A stretch of 42,776 bases of DNA from DASQEH01 sp035633755 (GTDB lineage: Bacteria; Actinomycetota; Actinomycetes; Propionibacteriales; Nocardioidaceae). Numbering within the stretch: position 1 is the stretch's first letter; each line of letters opens with the position of its first letter. Shown one piece after another: positions 1 through 7,767 of the stretch. The stretch lies in the NCBI GenBank assembly GCA_035633755.1, contig DASQEH010000113.1:1-42776 (forward strand), in the 5' to 3' direction. Under the pieces are notes generated by a model. The model saw nothing but the letters and a program-made list of their open reading frames with translations, had not been told where the DNA came from and searched no databases. The position numbers and the translations under genes are program-made.

Positions 1-453
1 CGCCACCACCAAGGCGGCACCGTCACCGTCGATCAGCCCCTTGCTACAGAAGGATGCCAGATTGCTGCTGCCTCGGATGGAACGCGTCGCTTCCCGCCGC
101 TGAATTGTGTGGAGTCCATCGCGAACTTCCGCGACTCGCGGACGGCAGTGATCGCGCGGGCCGCAGTCCTCCGCCCGCACTTGCGAGAACGCCACCCAGG
201 CGCGTCGCCATCTCGGGCTAGCTCGCGCCAGCTGAGCGCTGGGATACCAGCGGCCTTTTGGCAATCCGTCTCGGCGCCCAAGGGTGGTCTGTCGGGTTCG
301 TAAATGGCCGGGGAGTGAGGCAAACTACCGGGAGAAGTGTCGGCGGCCCAACAGACAACCGTCGAGCTGAGTGCCAACTCATACCAGCGAAAGGCACCCG
401 ACCCAGCAGGACGTGAGACGACACCGTGCCGATCAGGACAAGGCACCACCTAA
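1..453. other. Flank left of the insertion sequence, no supported gene
   Basis: I see no convincing gene here. The open frames present give Arg/Pro/Ser-rich translations without a recognisable domain, and the best one (33-449, minus strand) runs up to the edge of the insertion sequence. The stretch looks less GC-rich than most of the window and may be decayed or non-coding DNA. No inverted-repeat terminator or RNA gene was recognised. Confidence 0.5.
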
Positions 454-481
454 GGTCAAGCCCCAGGTCGTGGTGTAGCGC
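454..481. repeat. Left terminal inverted repeat of the IS256-family element
   Basis: Starts GGTCAAGCCCC and ends GTGGTGTAGCGC, reading into the element. It pairs with the repeat at 1846-1872. The inner 12 bases are identical and the outer part is imperfect, as is common for this family. Confidence 0.75.
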
Positions 482-502
482 TGCGTTCTCCTTGTTGATG
501 GT

Positions 503-1750
503 TCAGGCAGTCAGTGCGGGCAGGTCGTCAGCTCCGATCTCGGGTTCGATGGTGGGTACGAGATTCATGCGGGAGCGGGCCAGGAGGTCGAGTCCGAGGT
601 AGCGGCGACCTTCGGTCCATTCGTCTGTCTGCTCGGCCAGGACGGCGCCGACGAGACGGACGATGGCGTCGCGGTTGGGGAAGATCCCGACCGAGTCGGT
701 GCGGCGTCGGATCTCTCTGTTCAACCGCTCGGTGGGGTTGTTGGACCAGATCTGTGTCCAGATCTCCTTGGGGAAGCTGGTGAAGGCGAGCAGGTCGGCG
801 CGGGCACGGTCGAGGTGCTCGAAGACGTCAGGAAGTTTGGCTTCGACATAGTCGAGCAGCCGGTCGAACTGAGCGTGCACGGCGCTCGCGTCGGGCTGGT
901 CGTAGACCGAGTGCAGCATCGCCTTGACGGCCGGCCACATCGCCTTCGGTGTCACGCCCATCAGGTTGAAGGCGTAGTGGGTGCGGCAGCGCTGCCACGA
1001 CGTGCCTGGCAGGTTGGCTGCGATCGCGTCGCGGAGCCCGGCGTGGGCATCAGAGGTGACGAGCCGGACGCCGGACAGGCCGCGGGCCACAAGATCGGCG
1101 AAGAACTCGTTCCACGCGGCACCGGTTTCAGCGGTGGCTACTCGCATGCCGAGGACTTCGCGGTGGCCGTCGCCGTTGACCCCGGTGGCCAGCAGGACCA
1201 CCGCGTTGATGACGCGGCCGCCTTCGCGGACCTTCATCGTCAGGGCGTCGGCGGTGACGAACGTGAACGGGCCCGCGTCAGTGAGGGGGCGGTGGCGGAA
1301 ATCCTCGACGATCGAGTCCAGATCAGCGGCCATGCGCGAGACCTGGGACTTCGAGAGCGAGTCGATTCCCAACGTCTTCACCAGCTTGTCCATGCGACGG
1401 GTACTGACGCCGGCGAGGTAGCAGTCCGCGACGACGGTGATGAGCGCGGACTCAGCCCGCTTGCGGCGCTCGAGAAGCCACTCGGGGAAGTAGCTGCCCT
1501 TGCGGAGCTTGGGGATCGCCACGTCGAGGGTGCCGACCCGGGAGTCGAGGTCGCGGTGTCGGTAGCCGTTGCGCTGGGACGTCCGCCCAGGTGTGGGCCG
1601 GCCCCACTCCGCGCCCACTACGGCGTCGGCATCGGCCGAGAGCAGGGCATTGATGATGGACTGCAGCAACGAGCGCATGAGGTCGGGGCTGGCTTCGGCG
1701 AGGGCTTCGCCAAGCAGGCCAGCAGGGTCGACAATGTGAGGTGCGGTCAT
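503..1750 (-). CDS. IS256-family (mutator type) transposase
   Basis: DDE transposase of 415 residues, near the usual IS256 length. Catalytic residues are visible as D168 (VTADAL), D234 (VTSDAHAGL) and E341 (NNPTERLNREIRR), and the family motif around CRTHYAFNL (255-263) is present. I place the start at the ATG at 1750, which has GGAG eight bases upstream; an in-frame start at 1825 would lie closer to the terminal repeat and lacks a better ribosome site. The frame is intact, so the element may still be active. It would move the element by cut-and-paste or copy-out transposition. Confidence 0.93.
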   Translation of the reverse strand: MTAPHIVDPAGLLGEALAEASPDLMRSLLQSIINALLSADADAVVGAEWGRPTPGRTSQRNGYRHRDLDSRVGTLDVAIPKLRKGSYFPEWLLERRKRAESALITVVADCYLAGVSTRRMDKLVKTLGIDSLSKSQVSRMAADLDSIVEDFRHRPLTDAGPFTFVTADALTMKVREGGRVINAVVLLATGVNGDGHREVLGMRVATAETGAAWNEFFADLVARGLSGVRLVTSDAHAGLRDAIAANLPGTSWQRCRTHYAFNLMGVTPKAMWPAVKAMLHSVYDQPDASAVHAQFDRLLDYVEAKLPDVFEHLDRARADLLAFTSFPKEIWTQIWSNNPTERLNREIRRRTDSVGIFPNRDAIVRLVGAVLAEQTDEWTEGRRYLGLDLLARSRMNLVPTIEPEIGADDLPALTA

Positions 1751-1845
1751 CGTGATGACTCCATTCGAGAGTGCTGTGAAGGGTTCACTCGAAGGATCAC
1801 GCGGTGGCCGCTCCTCCGTCCACAACAGGGACGACCTCGGCGACC

Positions 1846-1872
1846 GCGCTACACCACTATCGGGGACTTAAC
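1846..1872. repeat. Right terminal inverted repeat of the IS256-family element
   Basis: Reads GCGCTACACCAC followed by an imperfect outer part ending GGGGACTTAAC. It is the inverted partner of 454-481 and lies just upstream of the transposase start. Confidence 0.75.
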
Positions 1873-2010
1873 ACGAGGGAGGGATGCTGCGATGCCCTCA
1901 TGTGACTAGGCGTCACGGCGCAGGCCGTGCAGGCGGTTTCGGCGTCCGCAAGCGGATGATCGTTTGCCGAGCGTCATTGGAGCGAGATTTGTGGTGGCTA
2001 GTGTTGCGGA

Positions 2011-2409
2011 ATGGTCCAGTCGGTAAGTCCCCGCGACGTGCGCTTCGTCGGGGTGTCCCTGGATTGCCCCGACCCGGCAGAGTTGGCGGAGTTCTACCTG
2101 CAGTTGTTGGGTGGGCGTTTGCTGTGGACCCGCCCGACGAGCGCCGCGGTGCAGACACCTGGGGTGCTGCTGATCCCGCAGCGCGTGGCCGACTACCAGC
2201 CGCCGGTGTGGCCGGGCGCCTCGGTCGTTCACTTGGACCTGACGGCCGGGGAGCACCTAGAGGAGCCGACCGGACGCGCCATCGGGCTGGGCGCCCGCCT
2301 AGCGGACCCCCAGCCCGATCCGCGGTGGAGGGTGCTGTTAGATCCAGCCGGTCACCCCTTCTGCATCACCACACTGACACCGCCCCCCGGGCTGTTGGCT
2401 AGTGAGTAG
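2011..2409 (+). CDS. VOC-superfamily (glyoxalase-like) protein
   Basis: A 132-residue single-domain protein of the vicinal oxygen chelate fold. The opening VSLDCPDPAELAEFY is the typical first beta-strand and helix of this superfamily, and the ending WRVLLDPAGHPFCIT is the typical last strand pair. The superfamily includes glyoxalases, ring-cleavage dioxygenases and drug-binding proteins. I see no basis for naming a substrate. The ATG at 2011 has no clear Shine-Dalgarno sequence. A weak TTGGAG / TAGTGT promoter pair just upstream would put the transcript start very close to the ATG, so a leaderless message is possible. The gene stands alone beside the insertion sequence. Confidence 0.8.
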   Translation: MVQSVSPRDVRFVGVSLDCPDPAELAEFYLQLLGGRLLWTRPTSAAVQTPGVLLIPQRVADYQPPVWPGASVVHLDLTAGEHLEEPTGRAIGLGARLADPQPDPRWRVLLDPAGHPFCITTLTPPPGLLASE

Positions 2410-2593
2410 CACAAGAGGATCCGCTTGAGGAGCCGCTCCTTTGACGACGTGAAGCCGATCAGGAGTGAATCGAGGTCACTGCGTTGTCGGCCTACGTGGG
2501 GTGGGTGCTGTAAGTGTGCTACCAAGGGAAGTTGGTACCTCACTGGAGTGGGGTGACTACTGCCTCGCCGGCGGTGCCGCGTGGCTCGTAGGC

Positions 2594-3124
2594 TTAGCGC
2601 AGCACCCAGGGCAGCCAGGTCCGACGCGCCTGCGCCCAGTCCCGGCTTCTGACCGGGTACCCACGCTCGGCTTCGACGGCCACCCGTACCTTGCCGGTCT
2701 TGCCAATGCATGCCCGCGGGAAGACCGCCCTGGAACGATCGGTGTCCTCATGGATCCTCAGACGTTGGCCGCAGCCGAAGGGGACGAGCAGACCTCGGTC
2801 GGTCCATCGCTCGACGCGATAGAGGAAGAACTCGCTCCCGGTACCTCCACTTATTCGATACTCAGGTCCAGGATCTGCCTCCCGCGTGTCGAGGTAGACC
2901 GTGATCGAGTCTTCGAACGTGACGTCGTCCTGTCTCACCTTGACGATGACCTTGTTCGGATCCGCGGTTGCGTTGTCGACTCGCACGCCCCAGATATCCA
3001 CGGAGGACTTGGTGTCGTTGCGGGCGTCGGTGAAATGACGCACGTTGGCGTGCGCTGGCAACGCGAACGTGAGTGACAGCGTCGCTGCGGCCACAGCGAT
3101 CGTCCTGGCGTGATGCTTGCTCAA
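2594..3124 (-). CDS. Small exported protein of unknown function
   Basis: I do not recognise a family. From the TTG at 3124 the product has 176 residues and opens with a clear signal peptide: basic start, hydrophobic run, then a likely cleavage after LPAHA near residue 24. The TTG is chosen because GGGGG lies eight bases upstream; the in-frame start at 3208 would put about 28 odd residues before the signal peptide. The mature part is rich in beta-strand-like stretches (KVIVKVRQ, ITVYLDTRE) and has two cysteines (near FGCGQ and ACIG) that could pair outside the cell. It faces the copper operon across a divergent intergenic region of about 215 bp, so shared regulation is possible but not shown. 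Confidence 0.72.
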   Translation of the reverse strand: MSKHHARTIAVAAATLSLTFALPAHANVRHFTDARNDTKSSVDIWGVRVDNATADPNKVIVKVRQDDVTFEDSITVYLDTREADPGPEYRISGGTGSEFFLYRVERWTDRGLLVPFGCGQRLRIHEDTDRSRAVFPRACIGKTGKVRVAVEAERGYPVRSRDWAQARRTWLPWVLR

Positions 3125-3318
3125 TTCTGGTACCCCCTGTGATCCTGTGGGACGCCCATAGGCTCGCAGAACCAAGGCCCGCATCGCAACGGTGACGGGG
3201 CGCACCAAGCGGACATTCGTTGTCCGGACGCTCAGTACGCTGTCGAAGCCCTTGTGCCGGCGGCGATCATGCAGTGACGGAGCGTGGCTGACCTATCGCG
3301 TTCGGCCAACTTCGTCCG

Positions 3319-3332
3319 CTTATGAACATAAG
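3319..3332. promoter_or_regulatory. Inverted repeat overlapping the ribosome site of the YcnI-like gene
   Basis: CTTATG-AA-CATAAG has perfect six-base arms, and its right end overlaps the AAGG ribosome site of the gene starting at 3341. The two-base spacer argues for a protein operator rather than a strong RNA hairpin. A copper-responsive repressor is an obvious candidate, but the sequence does not match a CsoR site that I recognise. Confidence 0.35.
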
Positions 3333-3340
3333 GTTGAGTG

Positions 3341-4105
3341 ATGCATACATTGACCGGCTCCACCCGCGCTGGCTTGCGCACCGTCGTTGCTGGCCTGGTG
3401 ACGGGCACGGCGCTCGTCGTGCTGCCCACGGTGGCGTCGGCGCATGTCGACGTCCACCCGGACGAGGCGCCGGGTGGCGGTTTCTCCGTGATCTCGTTCC
3501 GGGTACCGAACGAGCGCGACGACGCCAGCACCACCAAGCTGCGGGTTCAGCTGCCAGTCGACCAGCCGCTCGCGTCGGTGCGAACCACCCCGATACCCGG
3601 CTGGACGATCGCCACAAAGGACCGCGCACTCGAGGAGCCGATCGACTTCTTCGGGTCAAAGGTGTCCAGTGTTGTCTCCGAGGTCACCTGGACGGCAACC
3701 GGACCTGGACTGAGTCCCGGGCAGTACCAGGACTTCCCCGTGAGCCTCGGCCAGCTCCCTGAGTCAGGGGAGATGGTGTTCAGGGCGGTACAGACCTACT
3801 CGAGCGGAGAAGTCGTCAAGTGGAACGAGGTGTCGGTGGACGACTCGGTGGAGCCGGAGCACCCGGCGCCTGTTCTGAGTCTCACCGCCGGTGGAGACGA
3901 TGCACACGGCGAAGGCGCCACAGCGACAACCGAGCCGTCCGAAGACCCATCGGTGACGTCCGTCGAAGCGTCGTCCACAGAAGCCGACAGCGAGGCGGCC
4001 AGTGACAACGGCACGAGCTCGGGCCTCGCAACCGGCTTGTCCGTGGCCGCCTTGCTGGTTGCCCTTGGAGCGTTGGCCATGGCGTGGAGGCGGGGCAGGG
4101 CGTGA
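3341..4105 (+). CDS. ycnI: YcnI-like exported copper-binding protein (DUF1775)
   Basis: A 254-residue exported, membrane-anchored protein. A signal peptide ends at VASA and leaves His35 as the likely first mature residue (HVDVHP). Members of the YcnI family are described as binding Cu(II) through this N-terminal His together with a nearby Trp, and a Trp is present in IPGW. The DUF1775 domain fills about residues 35-170. An acidic, Ser/Thr-rich linker follows, and one C-terminal membrane helix ends in RRGRA. The ATG at 3341 is preferred over the GTG at 3338 because AAGG lies seven bases before it. The stop overlaps the next start (GTGA at 4102), so the two genes are probably translated together in a copper operon. 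Confidence 0.9.
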   Translation: MHTLTGSTRAGLRTVVAGLVTGTALVVLPTVASAHVDVHPDEAPGGGFSVISFRVPNERDDASTTKLRVQLPVDQPLASVRTTPIPGWTIATKDRALEEPIDFFGSKVSSVVSEVTWTATGPGLSPGQYQDFPVSLGQLPESGEMVFRAVQTYSSGEVVKWNEVSVDDSVEPEHPAPVLSLTAGGDDAHGEGATATTEPSEDPSVTSVEASSTEADSEAASDNGTSSGLATGLSVAALLVALGALAMAWRRGRA

Positions 4106-4566
4106 CCCAGTCCCGGTTCAACACGGCCACTAGGCTCGCGGCGGCCACTGCCATTCTGGTGGGTGGCGGCTTGTCGATCGCCAACCCCGTCGACGTAACG
4201 GTCAAAGCGAGCGCGGCCGGCATCGCCCCCTCGGAGGTGGCGACCACCCCTCCACCACCTGTCGAGAAGGGCCGTGGGCTGGACTCGCATGGGCCGAGGG
4301 GACACCAGCATGAGGTGGGGGTCAAGGACCGAGGTCATGACGGCGCCCATCGTGGTGAGAAGGGCCGCCACGCGACGAATCACGAGGGTATGAATCATGA
4401 CGGCATGGGTCACGACGGCACACCCAACAAGCGCATGGACCACCGCGGCATGGACCACGAGAAGTCAGTCCACACAGGCATGCGCCACAAGGGCATGGGC
4501 GCTCACGAGGGCATGGGCCACGAGACCAGTCCCGAGCGGGAGACACACCGTCAGAAGTCGCACTGA
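4102..4566 (+). CDS. Exported His/Met/Gly-rich protein, probable copper binder
   Basis: About 154 residues starting at the GTG at 4102, which overlaps the previous stop by four bases. The N-terminus looks like a signal peptide (RLAAATAILVGGG, cleavage probably near KASA). The second half is a low-complexity tract of H, M, G, D and K with loosely repeated units such as NHEGM, NHDGMGHDG, MDHRGMDHE and HKGMG. Such His/Met-rich tracts are typical of periplasmic or surface copper-binding proteins (compare PcoE and the Met-rich parts of CopA). I know of no named family for this protein. Its place between a YcnI-like gene and a CopC-CopD fusion supports a role in copper capture or buffering outside the membrane. 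Confidence 0.75.
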   Translation: MTQSRFNTATRLAAATAILVGGGLSIANPVDVTVKASAAGIAPSEVATTPPPPVEKGRGLDSHGPRGHQHEVGVKDRGHDGAHRGEKGRHATNHEGMNHDGMGHDGTPNKRMDHRGMDHEKSVHTGMRHKGMGAHEGMGHETSPERETHRQKSH

Positions 4567-4610
4567 CACGAGGTCCGTCTGGTCGCAGCCACAGCAAAGG
4601 GGATGTCTGC

Positions 4611-6284
4611 GTGCGACGCCGTGAAGCAGGCGTCGGCCGACGACGCCACAGCCGCCGCTGGCGCGGTCAGGGGAAGGTGAGGGGACGTGCTCTTCTCGCC
4701 GTGATGGGGTGCCTTCTCGTCGGGCAGATTGTGCTCGCGGGGCCGGTGTTCGCCCACGCCGAGCTCGTCTCGACCACCCCCACGGACGGGCAGCGGTTGC
4801 AGCAGCCACCCGCGGAGGTGACGCTGACCTTCACCGAGCAGGTGGGACTCATCGAGGACAGCGTTCGACTCGTCGACCTCGGTACAGAAGAGGAGGTGAC
4901 GACCCCGGAGCCCACGATCGACGAGAACGTCGTCCACTGGCCGATGCCAGCCGACCTGCCACGGGGTGCGTACCTCGTCAGCTGGCGAGTCACCTCCGGA
5001 GACACGCACCCGATAGCGGGGGGCTTCTCCTTCGGCATCGGGGCCGAGGCCGAGGCCGAGGCATCCGAGCCGATCGTGCTCAACGGGTCATGGCAGGTCA
5101 TCACCGCAAGATGGGTCGGCTACCTCGGTTTCGCGGCGGTCGCCGGCACCCTGGTTTTCGCGGTGGTGTGCTGGCCGCCCGGTCGCAGTCACGTGCGCGT
5201 CAGGCAGCTGCTCAACGCTGGGCTGCTCGCGGGCATCGTCGCCACACTCGTCGGCTTGCTACTGCAAGGTCCTTATGTCGCTGGGGTGTCCGCCACGCGG
5301 CTGCTGAGTCCGGACCTGATGGCTGATACCGCACACACCGCTTTCGGTGGGTGGATGCAGCTGCGCCTCTACCTCTACCTGGCGCTGGCTGCAGTGCTGT
5401 GGGGGGTTGCTTCGCTGCAGCTCTCGCTCAACCGGTGGATCGCAGGTCTCGGGGTCGTTGCCCTCGCCATCACCTTCTCGGGCACCGGGCATGCGGCTGC
5501 CTCGGGGTTCGGAGAACGGGCCGTCAATTCTGTGCACATGCTGTGTGCCGGCATCTGGGTAGGTGGATTGGCCACGGGCGTTGTCCTCGCCACAGGCAAA
5601 GGCGATCGGCCGTCCCTCGCCGCCTTCGGACGGTTCTCGCGGGTGGCCATGTTCGCAGTGCTCGCACTGGTTCTCACCGGCACCATCAGCTCGTTGGTGC
5701 AGCTGGACGCTTTCGACCAGCTGTGGCAGTCGCGCTACGGCCAGCTCTTGCTGGCCAAGCTGGTCCTCGTCATCGCAGCGCTCACGGGTGCCCTGGTGTC
5801 GCGAGGGATGCTCCAACGAAGCCAACTACCGTGGGGTCCGCTGCGATTCGAGGCGGGCGCGACAGCGGTCGTGCTCGGTGCCACGGCGCTCCTCACCCTC
5901 ACCGCTCCCCCCGCCAGCGTGGCCAGCGAGACCGCTGGTCAACGGTCCTCTGACGCTACGTCATCGGCCATCGAGGTGAGCCTGAGCCTTGAGCAGTACG
6001 GATCCGGGTCACTGGTCGTCACCGATCCCACCACTGCTGACAGCACCCTGCGTCTGCAGTTGGTCGACGCCGACGGCGGCACGCTCCGGGCGACCAGTGT
6101 GACGCTGAAGGCCACCTTGCCGGCCAGGGACCTCGGGCCGTTGGACGTGGGCCTGACCCAACAAGGCGCCGGTTGGGTCGGCGACTTCACGTTTCCGTTC
6201 TCAGGGCGGTGGACTCTCGCCCTGAGTGTGGGGACGAAAGACATGCCCGCGGTCGTCACCGGCGGGACCCTCGACATCTCCTGA
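4611..6284 (+). CDS. CopC-CopD fusion, copper import/resistance membrane protein
   Basis: A 557-residue fusion. Residues 1-49 form a basic leader and signal peptide. The CopC domain (about 49-145) begins at the likely mature His49 (HAELVSTTP) and keeps the DTHP motif that contributes to the Cu(II) site. Eight or so membrane helices of the CopD domain follow (about 160-430), then an extracytoplasmic C-terminal domain (about 440-557) built like a beta sandwich. This YcnJ-like architecture is common in actinobacteria and is linked to copper uptake. The GTG at 4611 has GGGG eight bases upstream. It lies 44 bp after the His/Met-rich gene, so YcnI, the His/Met protein and CopCD form one probable operon. 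Confidence 0.92.
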   Translation: MRRREAGVGRRRHSRRWRGQGKVRGRALLAVMGCLLVGQIVLAGPVFAHAELVSTTPTDGQRLQQPPAEVTLTFTEQVGLIEDSVRLVDLGTEEEVTTPEPTIDENVVHWPMPADLPRGAYLVSWRVTSGDTHPIAGGFSFGIGAEAEAEASEPIVLNGSWQVITARWVGYLGFAAVAGTLVFAVVCWPPGRSHVRVRQLLNAGLLAGIVATLVGLLLQGPYVAGVSATRLLSPDLMADTAHTAFGGWMQLRLYLYLALAAVLWGVASLQLSLNRWIAGLGVVALAITFSGTGHAAASGFGERAVNSVHMLCAGIWVGGLATGVVLATGKGDRPSLAAFGRFSRVAMFAVLALVLTGTISSLVQLDAFDQLWQSRYGQLLLAKLVLVIAALTGALVSRGMLQRSQLPWGPLRFEAGATAVVLGATALLTLTAPPASVASETAGQRSSDATSSAIEVSLSLEQYGSGSLVVTDPTTADSTLRLQLVDADGGTLRATSVTLKATLPARDLGPLDVGLTQQGAGWVGDFTFPFSGRWTLALSVGTKDMPAVVTGGTLDIS

Positions 6285-6334
6285 CGCCATTTCGCACAAG
6301 TTTGCGGGAATGGGCAGGTAACGTACGGGTAAGG

Positions 6335-6347
6335 GCTTACATAGTAA
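6335..6347. promoter_or_regulatory. Short inverted repeat in the leader of the 6372 gene
   Basis: CTTAC-ATA-GTAAG has perfect five-base arms and lies 25 bases before the start codon. It resembles the CTTATG-AA-CATAAG element in front of the copper operon in its CTTA...TAAG ends, which may point to a shared regulator or to chance. A GGGTAA box lies just upstream (6327-6332), but no GTTT element is correctly spaced for a SigB-type promoter. Confidence 0.3.
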
Positions 6348-6371
6348 GTCACTACTACCCTGGGAGGGTTT

Positions 6372-7166
6372 ATGTCTTCGACTACTAGTGGGGCGACGGC
6401 GGCCGGTGGGCCACCGGAGCGGGATGGGTCTGCGTCGTCTGAGACGACACAGTACCCGGGACAGGGCCCAGTTCCTGTGCACGAGGAGTACGTAGAGCCA
6501 CGACATACCGCTGTTCCGGTGCGTGAACAGACCGTCGTGCAGCACGAGAGCCGCTCGGTCCCGGTTCAGACCGAGCAGCCGCGTCCGGTGAACGTAGCCG
6601 TCGGCGCTGAGCGTCAAGACGGTGTCAGGTGGGGTCCGATCTGGGCCGGTCTCCTGACGGCGTTGACCACGTTCTTGTTGCTGGAGCTGTTGTTCTATGC
6701 GATGGGCTGGTTGACGTTGGATCCGGGTGCGAACGAGCCGGGGGATTCGCGGGCCTTGGTGACCGGGATCCTGGCTTTGGTGGCGTTCTTCCTCGGTGGG
6801 TTGATCGCCGGTGCTACCGCCATCTGGAAGGGCCTGTTCAGCGGCCTGCTGCATGGGTTCTTGGTGTGGGCGTTGGGTGTGGTGGCATTCATCGCGCTCA
6901 CGTTCTTCGGTGGCAGTGCGCTGCTGGGCAGCTTCGGTGACCTCACCAACCAGCTTGGTGTGGGCCCGCAGCAGGTCCAGGAGGCTGCCGAGGTGTCGGG
7001 GTCGGAGGCCGATGAGATCGCTACCACGGCGAAGGACGCGGCCGCGCCGGCCTTCTGGGGCCTGTTCCTGCCACTGGCTGCGTCGATGCTGGGTGGCCTG
7101 ATCGGGTCCAAGATCTGGCCTCGCAAGAAGGACAGTGACCCAGAGACGGTGCAGCTGCGAAGCTGA
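6372..7166 (+). CDS. Membrane protein with long charged N-terminal tail, unknown function
   Basis: A 264-residue protein with an unstructured cytoplasmic region of about 90 residues, then about four membrane helices (around 93-117, 128-150, 155-178 and 223-243) and a short basic tail. The N-terminal tail carries repeats of the kind PVHEEYVEP, VPVREQTVVQ and SVPVQTEQP, which recall the PVxEE pattern of stress-associated YsnF/AvaK-type proteins, but I cannot assign a family. The ATG at 6372 has GGGAGG six bases upstream. The gene stands alone between the copper operon and a very strong hairpin at 7203-7241 that probably ends its transcript. Confidence 0.75.
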   Translation: MSSTTSGATAAGGPPERDGSASSETTQYPGQGPVPVHEEYVEPRHTAVPVREQTVVQHESRSVPVQTEQPRPVNVAVGAERQDGVRWGPIWAGLLTALTTFLLLELLFYAMGWLTLDPGANEPGDSRALVTGILALVAFFLGGLIAGATAIWKGLFSGLLHGFLVWALGVVAFIALTFFGGSALLGSFGDLTNQLGVGPQQVQEAAEVSGSEADEIATTAKDAAAPAFWGLFLPLAASMLGGLIGSKIWPRKKDSDPETVQLRS

Positions 7167-7202
7167 CCTCCCCCTGGAGCAACACCCTTCGTCGATGATC
7201 AC

Positions 7203-7241
7203 GCGCGTGCCCACCCGGCCAAGTGCCGGGTGGGCACGCGC
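7203..7241 (+). terminator. Perfect 17-bp hairpin, probable terminator
   Basis: A stem of 17 perfect base pairs (left arm 7203-7219, right arm 7225-7241) closes on a five-base loop, CAAGT. It lies 36 bp after the stop of the gene ending at 7166. There is no T run, which is usual for high-GC actinobacterial terminators. It would isolate the membrane-protein gene from the sulfatase pair that follows. Confidence 0.75.
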
Positions 7242-7340
7242 AACAGCAAGGACATGCGTTTCCGGTTACCGTGTGTTCCGGAGTGCGACCGGTCCATCCG
7301 GTCGACGTGCCGGCACCAACATCGGTGAAGGGAGTCCTGG

Positions 7341-7766
7341 ATGGCATCCGATCAGCCATTGGCTGGTGCCGCCGAGGTGCCTGCGGTCGCTGCCCTCACC
7401 ACACCGATACTGGCCATCCCTTTCTCGTTCGCGGGAGAGCTCACACCAGGACTGCTCAGCCTTCGGTTCCCCCTCACCGGCAGGTGGGCGTTTCGTGCTG
7501 TCTCCGTCGTCTGCGTCGACGACCCGACGGGTTCCGAGGTCATCCTTGACGTGCTCTACAACGGCCGCTCGATCTATGGCTCGCTGGCGGCGCGTCCACG
7601 TGTGTACGCAGGCCGTCACGAAGGCACCAATGTGAATCCACCAGCCATCACCGAGTACGAGGGCAGGCCAGGCAACCCTGGACTCTTCGCCTGCAGCATT
7701 GCTCAGGTCGGTTCCGGCGATCCGGGTGGTGACCTGACGTTGGCCCTGTACCTCACCGCGGCTTGA
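7341..7766 (+). CDS. Small protein of unknown function coupled to a sulfatase
   Basis: A 141-residue protein that I cannot place in a family. It lacks a signal peptide and membrane helices and is predicted to be mostly beta strand (for example SLRFPLTGRWAFRAVSVVCV and EVILDVLYNGRSIYG), with a Pro/Gly-rich middle. The ATG at 7341 follows GAAGGGAG at good spacing. Only one base separates its stop from the GTG of the sulfatase gene, so the two are almost certainly cotranscribed and translationally coupled. It may be a partner, substrate-binding subunit or scaffold of the sulfatase, but this rests on context alone. Confidence 0.72.
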   Translation: MASDQPLAGAAEVPAVAALTTPILAIPFSFAGELTPGLLSLRFPLTGRWAFRAVSVVCVDDPTGSEVILDVLYNGRSIYGSLAARPRVYAGRHEGTNVNPPAITEYEGRPGNPGLFACSIAQVGSGDPGGDLTLALYLTAA

Positions 7767-7767
7767 C

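Larger units (their letters stand above)
454..1872 (-). mobile_element. IS256-family insertion sequence
   Basis: A complete element of about 1.4 kb carrying one transposase gene between imperfect terminal inverted repeats (454-481 and 1846-1872). The inner 12 bases of the repeats, GTGGTGTAGCGC, match exactly and about 21 of 27 positions match overall. Length, single gene and repeat structure fit the IS256 family. I could not find the 8-9 bp target duplication expected after a simple transposition: the left flank ends CCACCTAA and the right begins ACGAGGGA. The element may be old, or its flanks may have been rearranged. Confidence 0.85.

Noticed and set aside
33..449. A possible 138-residue gene in the left flank
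   Set aside because: Composition is irregular, no domain is seen, there is no clear ribosome site, and it ends against the insertion sequence.
815..1909. A 364-residue frame opposite the transposase
   Set aside because: It is antisense to the well-supported IS256 transposase and has no recognisable motif.
6300..6332. A SigB-type promoter before the 6372 gene
   Set aside because: GTTT and GGGTAA both occur, but 23 bases apart, too far for this class.
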